A stretch of 21,152 bases of DNA from RGIG8748 sp045578205 (GCA_045578205.1 JAZNJU010000123.1:1-21152), one strand, 5' to 3'; shown: positions 1-7,226, counted from the stretch's first letter. The notes: a model not told the origin generated them from the letters alone. Translations and numbers: made by a program.

Positions 1-276
1 TGCTAATATCGGAATATGTTTTTTGTTGGTTTTTTCCCACACTACTTCGTCAAAATGCTCGTAAATACCTCGTATGTACTTGCGCTTTTTCCTTGTATTG
101 AGCGAAAAAACCCAACAAAAAATTCGAAGAACCCCCAAAACAAAAAATCAGAATTTCCCAAGGCGGAAGGACGAAGAAATACGAGGTATTTCGAGTCCGA
201 CAACAAAGGGAAAAATGATTTTTCGCTTTGGGGGCATATTCTGTTATTAACACAACTGCTTTCGCCTTCGGGTACC

Positions 277-305
277 CCAAATCAAGGCATAAAGCCTTGA
301 TTTGG
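277..305. repeat. 12-bp perfect stem-loop
   Basis: CCAAATCAAGGC (277-288) pairs with 294-305 across a 5-nt loop. A run of seven T lies at 328-334 on the plus strand, 22 nt past the stem, which is too far for a normal intrinsic terminator. It may be a decayed terminator for a gene left of the window, or part of the repeat cluster described for 1-406. Confidence 0.5.
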
Positions 306-344
306 CTCAGTTTGCTCATTCTGACTCTTTTTTTCCTATTCCCA

Positions 345-385
345 AGGGTTTGTAAAAAAACCGTTCGAATTTTTTTACAAACCCT
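345..385. repeat. 16-bp perfect inverted repeat downstream of hicA
   Basis: Arms AGGGTTTGTAAAAAAA (345-360) and its exact complement (370-385) flank a 9-base loop. It could end hicBA transcription on the minus strand, but the T-run is inside the arm rather than after the stem. It is therefore not a classical intrinsic terminator. The structure is certain; the function is not. Confidence 0.6.
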
Positions 386-406
386 ATATCTTTAGGTTAG
401 CCTTAA

Positions 407-601
407 TTAAAATTTATAATCTATTCCGCTTTGCTTCATGATTGCATTTGCCGTATGACGGGATTTGATTTTTGAATCCACTGTAATGTGGTATCCGGTT
501 ATGGGACTAAACCATATATCATGATCCCCTTTCCCATGACGGACAAAAGAACAATTGTTCCGGCGAAGTATTTCTCTCACTTTCTTTTCAAATTCTGCCA
601 T
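407..601 (-). CDS. hicA: HicA-family mRNA interferase toxin
   Basis: This 64-aa protein has the HicA (YcfA) fold signature. A short N-terminal helix leads to HGKGDHDIW at 22-30, which contains the catalytic His27. The PITG turn and the K-x-K-SRHTANAI-M helix that closes the small double-stranded-RNA-binding-like domain follow. HicA toxins cleave mRNA in the cytoplasm when their antitoxin is lost. The start ATG is only 2 nt after the hicB stop, with no good ribosome site of its own, so translation is probably coupled to hicB. The order is antitoxin first. Length and motif fit an intact, active toxin. Identification rests on the His motif and the pairing. Confidence 0.85.
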   Translation of the reverse strand: MAEFEKKVREILRRNNCSFVRHGKGDHDIWFSPITGYHITVDSKIKSRHTANAIMKQSGIDYKF

Positions 602-603
602 GG

Positions 604-822
604 TTACAGTGCTATCCTTTCCTGCCTTTTTGATACGAATGTGAGGTATGGCAACGGCGATGTGCTTTTATTTAACTGAAGAAGTTCGGGAACTGCAAAA
701 CGTACACGTTCCAAAAGGGCATCGAAAGAACCGGATTCCAAAACAAGTCCGGGAACATCATCACTTTGGGCAATCCATACGCTTGCCTCATTGTCCCACG
801 TTAAATTAATGATATATTCCAT
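604..822 (-). CDS. hicB: HicB-like antitoxin (DUF1902 family)
   Basis: This 72-aa protein begins with a beta strand (EYIINLTWDNEASVWIAQ) followed by DDVPGLVLESGSFDALLERV. That is the typical HicB/DUF1902 pattern, an RNase-H-like partial fold that binds and blocks HicA. It ends soon after the PELLQLN helix, and I see no C-terminal helix-turn-helix or ribbon-helix-helix domain, which many longer HicB proteins carry. Operator binding would then need the N-terminal domain, the HicAB complex or another factor. GAAAGGA lies 8 nt before the ATG. It is the first gene of a two-gene unit with hicA and has its own promoter. Confidence 0.8.
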   Translation of the reverse strand: MEYIINLTWDNEASVWIAQSDDVPGLVLESGSFDALLERVRFAVPELLQLNKSTSPLPYLTFVSKRQERIAL

Positions 823-863
823 AGGTACACATCCTTTCTATATATGACCATTTATGTCCTTCA

Positions 864-897
864 CAAAAATGTTATCACACTTTTGATTGTTTTTCAA
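864..897 (-). promoter_or_regulatory. hicBA promoter with palindromic candidate operator
   Basis: On the minus strand TTGAAA (892-897) and TAACAT (869-874) are 17 bp apart, a good sigma-A promoter. A palindrome with 8 of 9 pairs, 864-872 against 877-885, sits over the -10 box. That placement suits autorepression by the antitoxin or the HicAB complex. The promoter is read from the sequence; the operator role is inference. Confidence 0.6.
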
Positions 898-921
898 TAT
901 TATTATGTTACATTTTATTTT

Positions 922-1473
922 TTATTCCCTCACTGCACCCACAATCCGTCTTGTAAAAGGTCTCACTAAGGATATAATAACAAGTTTTGCCCCTGCCATT
1001 ATAAGAGATGAGGGCACTCTGGAAACAAAGGTTGCATAATACTTTCCGTCAAAATACAGTTCGGACAGGAAATATGTGCGCACAAAGAGGTTTACGCTTG
1101 TCTGGAGCACAACGCATAAAACCACCATAGCATAGAAAACAAGTCTTGTTTTTTCCTTTCCCTCAAAGAGCAGAAGTCCGAACAGAAAACCGTTTACAAA
1201 CTCCAGAATAGTGAATACTGGAACATAGGCGCCCGTTGGGTTGACGAGGAAAGATATGACATCCGCCAGAGCCGCTACCGTTCCCGAAACAATGGGTCCG
1301 AATGCCGCGCCCGCAATGTAAACAGATATAAAACTTATGTTGAATTTGGCAAGATTTCCAATCCTGAGATACCCCGATACATAGGAAAGAATGAGTGTTA
1401 TTGCAACAAGCATTGCAACCCTGCAAAGTTCTTTGACAGTCATTTTCCTTAATTTCAAAACATTTTTAAACAT
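922..1473 (-). CDS. folT: Folate-family ECF transporter S component
   Basis: This 183-aa integral membrane protein has about six hydrophobic segments. After a short cytoplasmic head (FKNVLKLRKMTVKEL) come segments including LCRVAMLVAITLILSYV, FISVYIAGAAFGPIVSG and VFTILEFVNGFLFGLLLF. This is the pattern of folate-family energy-coupling-factor S components, which bind folate and work with the EcfA/A'/T module encoded elsewhere. The start is the ATG at 1473 with GGGG of its ribosome site 8 nt upstream; a longer frame reaching 1554 runs into the riboswitch and is not used. The THF riboswitch directly upstream fixes folate as the likely substrate. It stands alone, between tatD and hicBA. Confidence 0.85.
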   Translation of the reverse strand: MFKNVLKLRKMTVKELCRVAMLVAITLILSYVSGYLRIGNLAKFNISFISVYIAGAAFGPIVSGTVAALADVISFLVNPTGAYVPVFTILEFVNGFLFGLLLFEGKEKTRLVFYAMVVLCVVLQTSVNLFVRTYFLSELYFDGKYYATFVSRVPSSLIMAGAKLVIISLVRPFTRRIVGAVRE

Positions 1474-1481
1474 AAAAAAAT

Positions 1482-1538
1482 CCCCTTTTCTTGAAAATTC
1501 AAAGCAGGGGCTGCTACAACAAAAACATATGTAACAGC
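1482..1538 (-). promoter_or_regulatory. folT: Candidate expression platform of the folT riboswitch
   Basis: Two alternative pairings are visible in the RNA. TGTAGCAGC (1510-1518) can pair with GCTGTTACA (1530-1538), which contains the 3' side of aptamer P1. CCCC (1507-1510) can pair with GGGG of the folT ribosome binding site (1482-1485). If folate stabilises P1, the first pairing is lost and CCCC is free to mask the ribosome site. That gives translational OFF control. There is no T-run, so a transcription terminator is unlikely. The base pairs are seen; the switching order is inferred. Confidence 0.5.
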
Positions 1539-1628
1539 GGATGAAGTATTGCACCGCACGGCAAAGCCGTTTCGTTCAAAGACTCTACTCCCATTCTTTG
1601 ACACTTAACGCGCAATATCTGCTCTGTT
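1533..1628 (-). ncRNA. THF (tetrahydrofolate) riboswitch aptamer
   Basis: On the minus strand the leader reads AACAG AGCAGAT, GCGCGTTAAGTG, AATGGGA, then ACGAA, GCGGTGCAAT and ATCCGCTGTT. These match in order the conserved blocks of the folT-type THF riboswitch, including GCGUUAAGUG, GAAUGGGA, the GCGGUG pseudoknot side and AUCCGCU. P1 pairs 1624-1628 with 1533-1537. Inner stems include TCAAAGA with TCTTTGA and ACGGC with GCCGT. It lies between the sigma-A promoter and the folT start, 60 nt before the ATG. Folate binding should lower folT expression. Recognised from memory of the consensus, not by a covariance search. Confidence 0.9.
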
Positions 1629-1638
1629 TATAATTGGT

Positions 1639-1667
1639 ATTTTATACCTTTTAATATTTATTGTCAA
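1639..1667 (-). promoter_or_regulatory. Sigma-A promoter of folT
   Basis: On the minus strand a perfect TTGACA (1662-1667) is 17 bp from TAAAAT (1639-1644). Transcription should start near 1632, a few bases before the riboswitch aptamer. The -35 box overlaps the tatD stop codon at 1664-1666. Confidence 0.75.
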
Positions 1668-2425
1668 TCTATTCTGTATATTTTCTTTGCATTTTCAAAA
1701 GTGATGCGTGCAACTTCTTCAAAGGTTATGCCCTTTATTTCGGCAACCTTTTTTGCCACCTCCGCCACATACACGGGACAGTTTCTTTTTCCTCTGTAGG
1801 GCACGGGTGCAAGATACGGACTGTCGGTCTCTATGAGAAGTCTGTCCATGGGGACATAGTCTATAACCTCAAGCGCCTCTCTGGCATTTTTGAAAGTTAC
1901 GGGGCCTGCAAAAGATATGTAGTACCCCATGTTAAGAAGTGTTTTTGCACTTTCCCTGCTCCCCGAATAGCAATGTATTATGCCGTCGCCGTTTGAGTGG
2001 CCTTTTAGTATTTCGATGGTGTCCGCCATGGCATCACGGCTGTGGATTACAACAGGCATATTCACCTCTTTTGCAATTTCCAGTTGACGCGCAAACCACA
2101 TTCTCTGGGTAGGTCTGTCGGAATTGTCGTAGTAGTAATCCAGACCGATTTCACCCAGAGCAACTACCTTTTCTTTTGAAAGGAGTTCTCGGATTTCGGG
2201 GATGTCCCCCTCGGTCATGTCCTTGGAATCGTGAGGATGCACTCCCACTGCGCTGTACACAAAGTCATACTTTTGTGAAAGTGCTGCCGCCTCTCTGGAA
2301 CTTGGCATATCAAAACCTATCTCGCAATAGGCTCCCACTCCGTTTTCCTTAAGGGACATTATTAAACTGTGTCTGTCCTCACAAAATCTTTCGTCGTTTA
2401 AGTGAGCATGTGTATCAAAAAGCAT
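1664..2425 (-). CDS. tatD: TatD-family metal-dependent hydrolase / DNase
   Basis: This 253-aa cytoplasmic TIM-barrel amidohydrolase has all the metal-site landmarks: DTHAHLN with His6 and His8, GEIGLDYYYD with Glu92, VVIHSRDA with His128, IIHCYSGS with His151, and IETDSPY with Asp201. TatD proteins are 3'-5' exonucleases linked to DNA repair; some relatives act on D-aminoacyl-tRNA. The ATG at 2425 is chosen because GGGAG lies 5 nt upstream and MLFDTHAHL is the family's usual start. An ATG at 2437 overlaps the previous stop codon and is a less likely alternative. Last gene of the nadK operon; I see no hairpin terminator after it. Confidence 0.9.
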   Translation of the reverse strand: MLFDTHAHLNDERFCEDRHSLIMSLKENGVGAYCEIGFDMPSSREAAALSQKYDFVYSAVGVHPHDSKDMTEGDIPEIRELLSKEKVVALGEIGLDYYYDNSDRPTQRMWFARQLEIAKEVNMPVVIHSRDAMADTIEILKGHSNGDGIIHCYSGSRESAKTLLNMGYYISFAGPVTFKNAREALEVIDYVPMDRLLIETDSPYLAPVPYRGKRNCPVYVAEVAKKVAEIKGITFEEVARITFENAKKIYRID

Positions 2426-2436
2426 ATTTTCTCCCA

Positions 2437-2931
2437 TCAATATCCAAACTGACCGTTCAGAGAATCGTCATCCGCTATCCATTCTTCAACATCTATAACT
2501 CTGAATTCATTCTCTGTAAGGCGTACAACAACTTTTGCTATGCCGGCGTTTATAATCATTCTCTTGCACATAGCACATGAGTTGGCATTGCCCACAAGTT
2601 CCTTTGTTACATAGTCTTTTCCCACAAGGTACATTGTGGCGCCCAGCATTTCTTTTCGAGAAGCGCTTATTATGGCGTTTGCCTCGCTGTGCACACTGCG
2701 GCAGAGTTCATATCGTTCGCCTCTGGGGATGTTGAGTTTTTCCCTCATACAAAAACCAAGGTCAAGGCAGTTTTTTCTGCCTCGGGGTGCGCCTGTGTAC
2801 CCTGTAGACACAATTTCATCGTTATTGACGATAATTGCACCGTAGTTGCGTCTTAAACACGTGCCTCTTTCAAGAACGGTCTCGGCAATGTCAAGATAGT
2901 AGTTGTGTTTGTCTCTTCTTTTGTTTTCCAT
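2437..2931 (-). CDS. comEB: dCMP deaminase (ComEB type)
   Basis: This 164-aa cytidine/deoxycytidylate deaminase shows the zinc ligands. HSEANAI gives His81 with catalytic Glu83, and SCAMC gives Cys119 and Cys122. The TGYTGAPRGRKNC segment at about 43-55 is typical of dCMP deaminases rather than of tRNA or riboflavin deaminases. It turns dCMP into dUMP, feeding thymidylate synthesis, which uses a folate cofactor. The ATG at 2931 is preceded by GAGGA, which overlaps the last recN codons. It lies 4 nt after recN and next to tatD in the same operon. The Ser in SCAMC, where relatives often have Pro, is a minor variation. Confidence 0.9.
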   Translation of the reverse strand: MENKRRDKHNYYLDIAETVLERGTCLRRNYGAIIVNNDEIVSTGYTGAPRGRKNCLDLGFCMREKLNIPRGERYELCRSVHSEANAIISASRKEMLGATMYLVGKDYVTKELVGNANSCAMCKRMIINAGIAKVVVRLTENEFRVIDVEEWIADDDSLNGQFGY

Positions 2932-2935
2932 TATT

Positions 2936-4627
2936 TTATCCTCGCTTTTTAAATTCATCCGCAAGTCTCACAAGTTCCCTTGCGTTTTCCTCGGCCGCCT
3001 GAGTTATTTCGGCACCGCCGAGAGTTCTGGAAATTTCTTTTATTCTCTCATCGTTGTCAATGAGAGAAACCGTCGTTTTTGTTTTTTCGCCATCGGTATG
3101 CTTTTCTATGCGGTAATGGTTGTCCGCCATTGCAGCAATCTGAGGCAGATGGGTTATACATATAACCTGCGAACACCTTGATGTACGCCACAACTTCTCG
3201 CCTATGCTCTGTGCCGCGGCACCGCTTACCCCAGTGTCCACCTCGTCGAATATAAGAAGTTTTTCCCTGTCGCAGTCTGCCAGAACGCCCTTTATGGCGA
3301 GCATTATTCTGGAAAGTTCACCGCCCGAGGCAATCTCGGCAAGAGGTTTGAGCCCCTCGCCCGCATTGGTGCTTATGACAAATTCCACATCGTCCGAGCC
3401 GTTTGCCCTGCATGGAACTTTCTTGAAATCTGTTTCGAATCTGACACTTGGCATACAAAGTTCCGTGAGCGAAAGAGCAATTGATTTTGAAAGTTTCTTT
3501 GCGTATTCTTTTCTTGTTTGCGTAAGTTTGTCCCCAACGAATTCTCTCTCTTTTTCCAGTTTGGAAAGACGTTTGTTTAGTTCTTCCAGCCTTTCCGCAC
3601 TGTGGGTTATGCCATCTAATTCTGCCTGCATTGCATCCTTTTTGTCCAGAACGGACTGTATGTCCGAGCCGTATTTTCGCTTCAAGGTGTCTATTTCTTC
3701 AAGTCTTTCCTCAAGTTTGTCAATCTCTTCTGTTGCAGTTTCAATTCTTGCAGAGTAATCTTTCAAAAACCTGGAATTCACAGATATGATATCCCCTGCT
3801 TCATTTAAGGCTTCATATGCTTCGCAAAGGCTTTTGTCCAGATTTGCTATTGGTTCTATCGCCTTTATGGCAGTGTAGAGCATATCGTATGCACTCTCCC
3901 TCAAGCCGTCATCACCGCCGTAAAGAGCGCTGTATGCCTTGGTGGCGGAAGATGCAATTTTGTAGGAATTTTTGAGAACATTTCTGCGCTCTTCCAGTTG
4001 CTCGTCTTCTCCCACGGTAAGGGATGCGGCCTCTATTTCTTCAATCTGATACAAAAGCAGTTCCGCTCTTCTTTGCGTTTCCCTTTCGTCCGTATCTATT
4101 GCATCAATCTCTTTTTTGGCTTCCGTGTACTCTTTGTGCAATGCAAAGTACTCATCCTTGATTTTTGCAATTTCCTCTCCGCCGTAACTGTCCAGAAATC
4201 CTATGTGGGTTTTCTTTGATATGAGGTTTGTATTGTCGTGCTGACCGTGTATGTCTATGAGTTTTTCTCCAAGGGATTTCAGTATTGCAAGCGTCACGGG
4301 AGATGAGTCTATTCTGCAGGTGCTCTTTCCCTCGGCATTTATGATTCGCGAAATCATAACTTCCCCCTCGGGAACATAACCCAGAACCTCATCCAACTCC
4401 GAGCAGATATCTTCGTCTATGTCGAAAACACCCACAACGCGTGCCTCGCTTTCACCGCTTCGGACGATGTTCTTCGGTGCTCTTTCCCCTTTCAAAAGAT
4501 TTATGGCGTCGATAATTATGGACTTACCTGCACCCGTTTCACCCGTTAAGATACTGAAACCGCAGGAAAAATCTATATTCACATTTTCTATAACTGCAAT
4601 GTTTTTTATAGACAAGGATTTTAGCAT
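2936..4627 (-). CDS. recN: DNA repair protein RecN (SMC-like ATPase)
   Basis: This 563-aa protein has full-length RecN architecture. The N-terminal ATPase half carries the Walker A GETGAGKS at 29-36 and the family block DIHGQHDN at 125-132. Two long coiled-coil arms follow, about 150-225 and 290-385, with a short hinge segment between them. The C-terminal half has the ABC signature SGGELSR at 434-440 and Walker B LLIFDEVD at 457-464. RecN holds broken DNA ends and sister chromatids together during recombinational double-strand break repair. It starts 13 nt after argR, with AGGA close to the ATG. The argR-recN pairing is a long-conserved Firmicute arrangement. Confidence 0.97.
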   Translation of the reverse strand: MLKSLSIKNIAVIENVNIDFSCGFSILTGETGAGKSIIIDAINLLKGERAPKNIVRSGESEARVVGVFDIDEDICSELDEVLGYVPEGEVMISRIINAEGKSTCRIDSSPVTLAILKSLGEKLIDIHGQHDNTNLISKKTHIGFLDSYGGEEIAKIKDEYFALHKEYTEAKKEIDAIDTDERETQRRAELLLYQIEEIEAASLTVGEDEQLEERRNVLKNSYKIASSATKAYSALYGGDDGLRESAYDMLYTAIKAIEPIANLDKSLCEAYEALNEAGDIISVNSRFLKDYSARIETATEEIDKLEERLEEIDTLKRKYGSDIQSVLDKKDAMQAELDGITHSAERLEELNKRLSKLEKEREFVGDKLTQTRKEYAKKLSKSIALSLTELCMPSVRFETDFKKVPCRANGSDDVEFVISTNAGEGLKPLAEIASGGELSRIMLAIKGVLADCDREKLLIFDEVDTGVSGAAAQSIGEKLWRTSRCSQVICITHLPQIAAMADNHYRIEKHTDGEKTKTTVSLIDNDERIKEISRTLGGAEITQAAEENARELVRLADEFKKRG

Positions 4628-4640
4628 AATATCCTATCCC

Positions 4641-5093
4641 CTAATTAATGTATTTTTTGAGTTTTGCGGAAAGCATCTTCGCATCTCTTTCCGTTCTCAC
4701 AACAATCATAATTGTATCATCTCCTGCAATGGAGCCCACTATATCGTCGTTTATGACGGATTCCAGAGCAAATGCAACAGCCTGCGCCGCCCCTGTCATG
4801 GTTTTGAGTACAACAATATTCATGGCATAGTCCACATTTGCAAGACATTCACCCAGAATTTTGCGCAGTTTTCCGCCCACATCGGAGTCGGTATCTTTGG
4901 ACACGGTGTACTTGTATGTACCGTCGCCAAGAAGCACCTTTATTATGCGAAGTTCCTGCAAATCTCTGGAAGTGGTTGCCTGGGTAACATCAAAGCCTGC
5001 ATCTGTAAGCAGGTTTGTAAGTTCTGTCTGGGTGGAAACCACTCTTTCAGATATGAGTTCGAGTATTTTTCTGTGTCTTTCGAATTTAGTCAT
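4641..5093 (-). CDS. argR: Arginine repressor ArgR/AhrC
   Basis: This 150-aa protein is exactly the usual family length. The N-terminal winged helix runs MTKFERHRKILELI to QATTSRDLQEL, with the SRDL recognition helix. The C-terminal oligomerisation and arginine-binding domain contains MTGAAQAVAFALES and GSIAGDDTIMIV, including the Asp-Asp pair that contacts the arginine ligand. It forms hexamers that bind ARG boxes when arginine is plentiful. The ATG overlaps the nadK stop (ATGA), so translation is coupled. Two candidate ARG boxes sit in the operon promoter and leader, suggesting that it controls itself. Confidence 0.95.
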   Translation of the reverse strand: MTKFERHRKILELISERVVSTQTELTNLLTDAGFDVTQATTSRDLQELRIIKVLLGDGTYKYTVSKDTDSDVGGKLRKILGECLANVDYAMNIVVLKTMTGAAQAVAFALESVINDDIVGSIAGDDTIMIVVRTERDAKMLSAKLKKYIN

Positions 5094-5929
5094 ATTTCAA
5101 TTCCTTGCTTTCCCGTTATATTTTTGAGGCTTAATACATCATAAAGGCTTCTGTCGTGCACCTTTATGAGTTTTGCTTTATGACTGCTTGCCTTTACTGT
5201 AACAATATCCCTGCATTCCAGTTCAAACCCCGCCTGACCGTCGGTTGTGAGCATGGAACTTTTGGAAAAATTGTCTTTAAGACACACTTTGATTGTTTTT
5301 TCCCCCGGCACAACAATGGACGAAGAAAAATTGGTGTGAGGGCAAATGGGAGTTATGATTCCTGCAAAAAGTCCCGTGTCTAAAATGGGGCCTCCCGCAC
5401 TCAAATTGTAACCCGTACTGCCCGTGGGCGTGCAGATGATGAGGCCGTCTCCGTCGTAACTGGCAACGTGGCTTTCATCCACATACACATTGGTGGATAT
5501 CATTCTTCTGAATGAAGAACGCGAAACCACAAAGTCATTTAATGCAGTGTTTTCGTAGATTTTCTTGCCGTCTCTTTCCACAAATGCTTCCAGCATAAAC
5601 CTCTCTTCAACGCTGTATTTACCGTTTTTGAGGCAGTCCAGAGCAAATTCCGCTTCGGTCTTTTCCACCTCCGCAAGAAATCCCAGTGTTCCTAAGTTTA
5701 TCCCAAGCACGGGAACGCCTGCCTTTGCAGAATCGGAAGCGCAAGTGAGGATTGTTCCGTCGCCCCCAAGGACTATGAGAACGTCGGAGGATTCAATTAC
5801 TTTTGTGTAATCCTCTGCCTTTGTTGCAACCTTCACCGAAAAAGCATCTCCTAACAGTTCTTTGATACGGTTGGTGTACGAAAGCAAAGGGTCTTTGTCG
5901 ATATTTGTAATAATTGCTATGTTCTTCAT
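5090..5929 (-). CDS. nadK: NAD kinase
   Basis: This 279-aa ATP/polyphosphate-dependent NAD kinase makes NADP. It shows GGDGT at 55-59 (the diacylglycerol-kinase-like catalytic loop), NLGTLGFLAEV at 79-89, the NAD-binding TPTGSTGY at 167-174, and a SAGGPI segment. ITPICPHT follows. The start is the ATG at 5929 with AGGTGAA 6 nt upstream; a longer frame to 5956 would run through the leader. It is the first gene of the operon nadK-argR-recN-deaminase-tatD. No tlyA gene precedes it, although that is common in relatives; a promoter and the terminator of another gene lie there instead. Confidence 0.95.
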   Translation of the reverse strand: MKNIAIITNIDKDPLLSYTNRIKELLGDAFSVKVATKAEDYTKVIESSDVLIVLGGDGTILTCASDSAKAGVPVLGINLGTLGFLAEVEKTEAEFALDCLKNGKYSVEERFMLEAFVERDGKKIYENTALNDFVVSRSSFRRMISTNVYVDESHVASYDGDGLIICTPTGSTGYNLSAGGPILDTGLFAGIITPICPHTNFSSSIVVPGEKTIKVCLKDNFSKSSMLTTDGQAGFELECRDIVTVKASSHKAKLIKVHDRSLYDVLSLKNITGKQGIEI

Positions 5930-5941
5930 ATGTATTTCACC

Positions 5942-5996
5942 TGCATAAAAATTCATTATACATAATAATTATACTCTCTGCCTCTATAAAAAGCAA
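5942..5996 (-). promoter_or_regulatory. Promoter and candidate ARG boxes of the nadK operon
   Basis: On the minus strand TTGCTT (5991-5996) and a perfect TATAAT (5968-5973) are 17 bp apart. Against the ARG-box consensus TGAATAATTATTCA, bases 5942-5955 match 11 of 14 and 5962-5975 match 10 of 14. Their centres are 20 bp apart, about two helical turns, as in tandem ArgR sites. The upstream one covers the -10. ArgR is encoded in this operon, so autoregulation is plausible. AT-rich DNA can mimic such boxes. Confidence 0.55.
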
Positions 5997-6024
5997 GGGG
6001 AATTCAAGTTAAAATGAATTCCCC
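5991..6024 (-). terminator. Intrinsic terminator of the acyltransferase gene
   Basis: A perfect 10-bp stem, 5997-6006 with 6015-6024 and an 8-nt loop, is followed on the minus strand by TTGCTTTTTA. It lies 12 bp past the acyltransferase stop. The T-tract doubles as the -35 region of the nadK promoter. Confidence 0.8.
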
Positions 6025-6036
6025 TTTAAATAATTA

Positions 6037-7110
6037 TTATTTTGCTATGAATCTGCATTCAAGTTTTTCCACAATCTTTTTGATTCTGAAAAGTTTGAAA
6101 ACGGCCTCACGCACAAGGTCAATCACGGTACACACCAGATATATGCCAAGCGCTGTACCCAAAACGCAAAGCACCATATGTACTGCAGAAGCGGAAGCAT
6201 ATGCCTGAAATCTCACATTCATATAATGCCACCATACAAGGTGATGCGTGTGTATCAGATAAACACTGAAAGCCGCCGGAGATGCAACGGCAATAACCTT
6301 CGTAACAAAAGACGGTATCTTTATTTTTTCAAAAAGTGCAAGCAGGAACACTGCCGAGGCAACAATCGTGGGTGAGGTGTATTTTATGAGAATATCGGGG
6401 TTGGTGATGAAAGTTATTACACCTTTTTCGGTCATGTATTTCACAAACCAACTTGCAAAAACCATAGCCGCATATCCTATGGCGGCGGCAAGAATGTTTA
6501 TTTTCTTCAAAGAGTCGTACTTTTTGATGTAGGCTCCGATTATATACAGAATTATAAGCCACAGTGCGGTGTACCCTTCACCCGTTGCAAAAACGTCTGC
6601 AAAAACTGTGGGCAAAACCGAGAAGACAATCAGCATCGAAACGACAAGCGCTGTCGACTGCTTCTGTGTAAGAGCGCTGATTCCGTTGTTTATAATCGGT
6701 ATAAAGAAAAACAGCGCAAAGTATGCGGTAAAATACCAGTACTGACCTGTCATAACAGGAAAAACAGCATTTTTCCAATGAACAAGCGACACCGCCTCGG
6801 GCAGAACAACACTGAAAATTCCCGTAATAAGGATTGTGTAGAACACAACTCTGAGCCACAGAAGAATTACAGAGGAATACTTGTATTTTGAATTAACACC
6901 GACATATCCCGATATCAGTGCATAGCAGTTCACCGCACAGTATGCACCAACTTCCATAAACCAGGCAATCCAATAATTTGCAGATCGGGGTTCGGCACCA
7001 TTCAATATTCCCCCCTGTCCGAGGACATGAAGAATTGTTACAAACAGCATTGCCAGCATTCTCATTAAGTCTATTCCGTAATTTCTACCGTTTTTTCTTT
7101 TGTTTTCCAT
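6037..7110 (-). CDS. Family 3 membrane acyltransferase
   Basis: This 357-aa polytopic membrane protein has about ten hydrophobic segments and the family 3 acyltransferase opening GIDLMRMLAMLFVTILHVLG. His28 is the conserved family histidine, and IDLMR resembles the usual D-x-x-R motif. Later segments include WYFTAYFALFFFIPIIN and FSVYLIHTHHLVWWH, also typical. Members O-acetylate or otherwise acylate exported sugars, peptidoglycan, teichoic acids or exopolysaccharides. No glycan operon surrounds this gene, so the acceptor is unknown. The ATG has GGGGG 7 nt upstream. It is a single-gene unit with its own promoter and terminator. Related to OatA/WecH-type proteins but lacking a C-terminal SGNH domain. 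Confidence 0.8.
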   Translation of the reverse strand: MENKRKNGRNYGIDLMRMLAMLFVTILHVLGQGGILNGAEPRSANYWIAWFMEVGAYCAVNCYALISGYVGVNSKYKYSSVILLWLRVVFYTILITGIFSVVLPEAVSLVHWKNAVFPVMTGQYWYFTAYFALFFFIPIINNGISALTQKQSTALVVSMLIVFSVLPTVFADVFATGEGYTALWLIILYIIGAYIKKYDSLKKINILAAAIGYAAMVFASWFVKYMTEKGVITFITNPDILIKYTSPTIVASAVFLLALFEKIKIPSFVTKVIAVASPAAFSVYLIHTHHLVWWHYMNVRFQAYASASAVHMVLCVLGTALGIYLVCTVIDLVREAVFKLFRIKKIVEKLECRFIAK

Positions 7111-7132
7111 CGGGAAGCCCCCTTTTCAGTTA

Positions 7133-7161
7133 AGTATAACATCTCGATGGTAAAATTACAA
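7133..7161 (-). promoter_or_regulatory. Promoter of the acyltransferase gene
   Basis: On the minus strand TTGTAA (7156-7161) and TATACT (7133-7138) are 17 bp apart, with TG one base before the -10 (extended -10). The -35 overlaps the foot of the clpC terminator stem. Confidence 0.6.
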
Positions 7162-7201
7162 TACCAAAGAGGATGTTTGCTTTTACATCCCCTTTGGTAT
7201 T
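7155..7201 (-). terminator. Terminator of the ctsR-mcsA-mcsB-clpC operon
   Basis: Bases 7160-7176 pair with 7185-7201 (17 positions, one mismatch) across an 8-nt loop, 25 bp past the clpC stop. On the minus strand a short AATTTTA tract follows. The stem is strong but the T-tract is weak. Confidence 0.65.
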
Positions 7202-7226
7202 ATGAAAATCAGAAACTGTACCCCAA

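Larger units (their letters stand above)
1..406. other. Gene-free region rich in inverted repeats
   Basis: I find no credible gene here. The open frames lack ribosome binding sites and have low-complexity, repeat-derived translations. The region instead carries several inverted repeats: 19-36 with 104-122 (one-base length difference), 63-75 with 179-191 (13 bp perfect), 204-215 with 219-230 (11 of 12 pairs), 277-288 with 294-305 (12 bp perfect, 5-nt loop), and 345-360 with 370-385 (16 bp perfect, 9-nt loop). The last lies 20 bp past the hicA stop. What lies left of base 1 is unknown, so part of this could be the tail of an element that starts outside the window. Confidence 0.6.

Noticed and set aside
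16..319. Overlapping open frames on both strands at the left end
   Set aside because: No ribosome binding site, low-complexity translation made of inverted-repeat sequence, and no family resemblance.
4419..5144. 241-codon frame antisense to recN and argR
   Set aside because: It crosses a gene boundary antisense to two certain genes and has no start signal.
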